Shown here: piece by piece, positions 52,152 to 64,000 of the stretch
Layout: every line of letters starts with the position of its first letter
Position numbering within the stretch: position 1 is the stretch's first letter
From: Stenopsyche tienmushanensis
Lineage: Eukaryota; Arthropoda; Insecta; Trichoptera; Stenopsychidae
DNA: 64,000 nucleotides
Reading direction: 5' to 3'
NCBI GenBank assembly: GCA_008973525.1
Contig: WACJ01000127.1
Location: 434,001 to 498,000 of the forward strand
Program-made: the position numbers and the translations under genes
Notes under the pieces: model-generated
What the model saw: only the letters and a program-made list of their open reading frames with translations
What the model was told of the DNA's origin: nothing
The model's database searches: none

Positions 52152-52968
52152 TTAACACTAGATTTATCAGACCAGTCATTTTGACTCGTAGTGCAATTTC
52201 AATTCAAAATTCCTACTGCAACATTTGCGCTTCGAAATGATGTTATGACTTTTGTAGCTAGAAGTAGAGAACACATTTTATGAACTTAATGTTACTTTAT
52301 ACATAGTTGTAACAAATATATTTTTGGTCATCAACACTTATACCAGTTCCAGTCAAAATGACTGGTGCACGCTTTCATGAAGAAATTCTGTGATGAAATG
52401 ACATTGAGGCAGCTATAACAATGATCATGAGACCGATGCATTGTTTCAGACGGAACTATTTGGAAAAGAATTGAAGAAGGAGGTGTTGCTGGTAGATTAC
52501 GAGTTCAGAGTGTTTTCAAAGATACTAAGTACTTTAGTGTCGGCCGGCCACAATCAAACAATATTTAATTGGTTAGATTGGAAGCGAATTGGAAAAAATA
52601 GACATAGCTGGAACAAATAGGTGAAAGTCAGATATAAAGTAATATCAGATAGTTAGGTCTATATCAATAATATTGATTGGTTCCATAGTCAAGGTTGTAG
52701 TATGGGAGTAGTCAGAATAGTGCATGCGGAAAGTGTACACACAGCAAAATGTACAAATGTAGAAATTGTGACCGACAAACTATAAACAATTAAGCGTTTT
52801 GTTATTTGACAATGTCTATAAATACATTTATCTATTACAATTAATATTGTTGAACATGTTTTGAGAGTGAATAAAATCTGGAAGCCTCAATTTGTCTTAT
52901 ACACCAGTCATTCTGACTGGTTTTGGTAAAAATAAGTATATTTAAATATCTGGTAAATCTAGTGTTAA
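52152..52968 (+). mobile_element. piggyBac-type deletion derivative, second family
   Basis: TTAA at both borders (52152-52155, 52965-52968) with inverted ends CACTAGATTTATCAGA and, from the right on the minus strand, CACTAGATTTACCAGA. The palindrome CCAGTCAAAATGACTGG occurs at 52349-52365, an imperfect copy at 52172-52188 and another at 52904-52920. Around 52,450-52,530 a plus-strand frame reads DGTIWKRIEEGGVAGRL. This resembles the N-terminal linker of piggyBac transposases, but the catalytic core is absent. The element therefore looks like an internally deleted, non-autonomous copy. TTAA target duplication is characteristic of piggyBac. Confidence 0.75.
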
Positions 52969-53979
52969 AGAATTCCCTTCAATGTTTGTCCTAAAAAAAT
53001 TCCCATTAATAACATTTTGTTGTGGCATTTATTACTTCTATTAAAAAAAAACAACAACAATATTTTCCGGTACCCATATTAGAAAATTGAATAGGAGACA
53101 GATTTAGCTGGTAAATGTGCAAATTATTACAAAGTGATTAAATAATATACTACATTATTTAAAGAATAATCAGTGTAATGCAAGGGTTTTATGAATCAAT
53201 TTAGTATAGAGAAGGCTATTCAAATTTAATAACATTAACTAGGGGTATATATAAAGAATATTCTATTTTTTTATTTTTACATATATAAGTCAAATATGCT
53301 TCATTTATATTGATTTTAATTTTATATGACATAAATCCATAATATAATTAGCAAATAAAAATTTAAGAATTTCCCTATTAAAAATAAATGCAGTAAATGA
53401 TGCTCCATTATCAATCTTTAGCACATATTTAGTACAACACATACAGCCATCACAATAAAGCAAAAATTACATTTGAGATAAAAGGAGACATCATATATTG
53501 AATAAAACAAATATAAAATAAAAGACCGGGTTAAATCAAAGTTCTTTTTAAATGTGTATACATTATACACTCGATAAAATGTGCAAATTAAATAGCATCC
53601 ATTTTCACGAAAAAATAAAAAAAATTAAGCTCTGAAAAAGCATTAAAAACAATATTTAATAATAAAAAAAATCATTTTGTAAACGTTGCAATTCCAATAT
53701 ACCTTGTAATAAGCCAATATCAATTTAAATCAAAGGAAATCAAATTCAAAGGAACATAGTTTGATCGAGTATGCAATCATGGCATCAAAAAAGAAAGAAA
53801 AAACAATTAACAAATAAAAATATACACATTTAACGAGAATAACTGAAACCGTACTCTGAAATTTATATTGTTGAGTGCATGGGGTATATAGATACGAAGA
53901 ATCATAATAGAAAGCATCAAACAATTTCATAAAATATGGCTAATCACAAAACGCAAGCGGCAAATACAGCCATCACTCG
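52969..53979 (-). other. Probable 3' UTR and flank of the EFA6 gene
   Basis: AT-rich and non-coding, directly downstream of the EFA6 stop codon on the minus strand. A minus-strand AATAAA (plus-strand 53270-53275) is a candidate polyadenylation signal and would give a 3' UTR of about 0.7 kb. Confidence 0.35.
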
Positions 53980-63943
<9,964 letters not shown>

Positions 63944-64000
63944 CTGAAAATGGTATAAAAATAAAATTAGCAATAATTTAAACGCTAAAACATTCTCAAA

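Noticed and set aside
43600..53900. A second large gene between CutA and EFA6
   Set aside because: No exon with protein-like composition and splice sites was found on either strand, apart from one weak candidate at 44.7 kb.

Overview
This is an AT-rich stretch of an animal nuclear genome, almost certainly an arthropod and most likely an insect. Genes are split into many short exons with GT/AG introns. Introns and intergenic DNA carry mariner, piggyBac-type, pogo-type, non-LTR and tRNA-SINE remnants. The order of insect is not decided by anything I can see. No bacterial features, CRISPR arrays, rRNA or intact tRNA genes were found.

Layout. (1) About 1-29,200 holds no recognisable complete gene. 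It contains a GC-rich island at 18.1-19.6 kb that looks like an orphan promoter/first-exon region (a good minus-strand splice donor lies at its edge), several transposon relics (two mariner fragments, an RT fragment beside a short SINE, MITE pieces) and a diverged inverted repeat linking 11.6-11.9 kb with 26.4-26.7 kb. (2) 29,298-38,942 (+) is a complete PHF14 homologue, a nuclear PHD-finger chromatin reader. It is assembled here into 20 exons that keep one reading frame (about 1080 aa). Its last large intron carries a mariner element that was itself invaded by a non-LTR retrotransposon. (3) 41,356-42,116 (+) is a complete three-exon CutA homologue (149 aa). A non-autonomous DNA element with long inverted ends stops only about 70 bp before its start codon. 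(4) 42.1-53.9 kb is a gene-poor, very AT-rich interval between two convergent genes. It contains a pogo-like MITE, non-LTR fragments and one or two TTAA-flanked piggyBac-type elements. (5) 53,980-63,943 (-) is the 3' two-thirds or more of an EFA6/PSD homologue (ARF6 guanine-nucleotide exchange factor), with 18 exons encoding 1116 residues with Sec7, PH, coiled-coil and proline-rich tail. Its 5' end lies beyond the right edge.

The three genes do not form a pathway: chromatin reading (PHF14), a small trimeric CutA protein, and cortical ARF6/actin-microtubule regulation (EFA6). The most unusual non-genic structure is a family of TTAA-flanked piggyBac deletion derivatives with paired palindromes just inside one end. 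Two of them sit in inverted orientation, each joined to a tRNA-SINE head, and bracket the Sec7/PH-coding exons of the EFA6 gene. Exon boundaries were set by eye from splice signals and reading-frame continuity; no alignment or RNA evidence was available.
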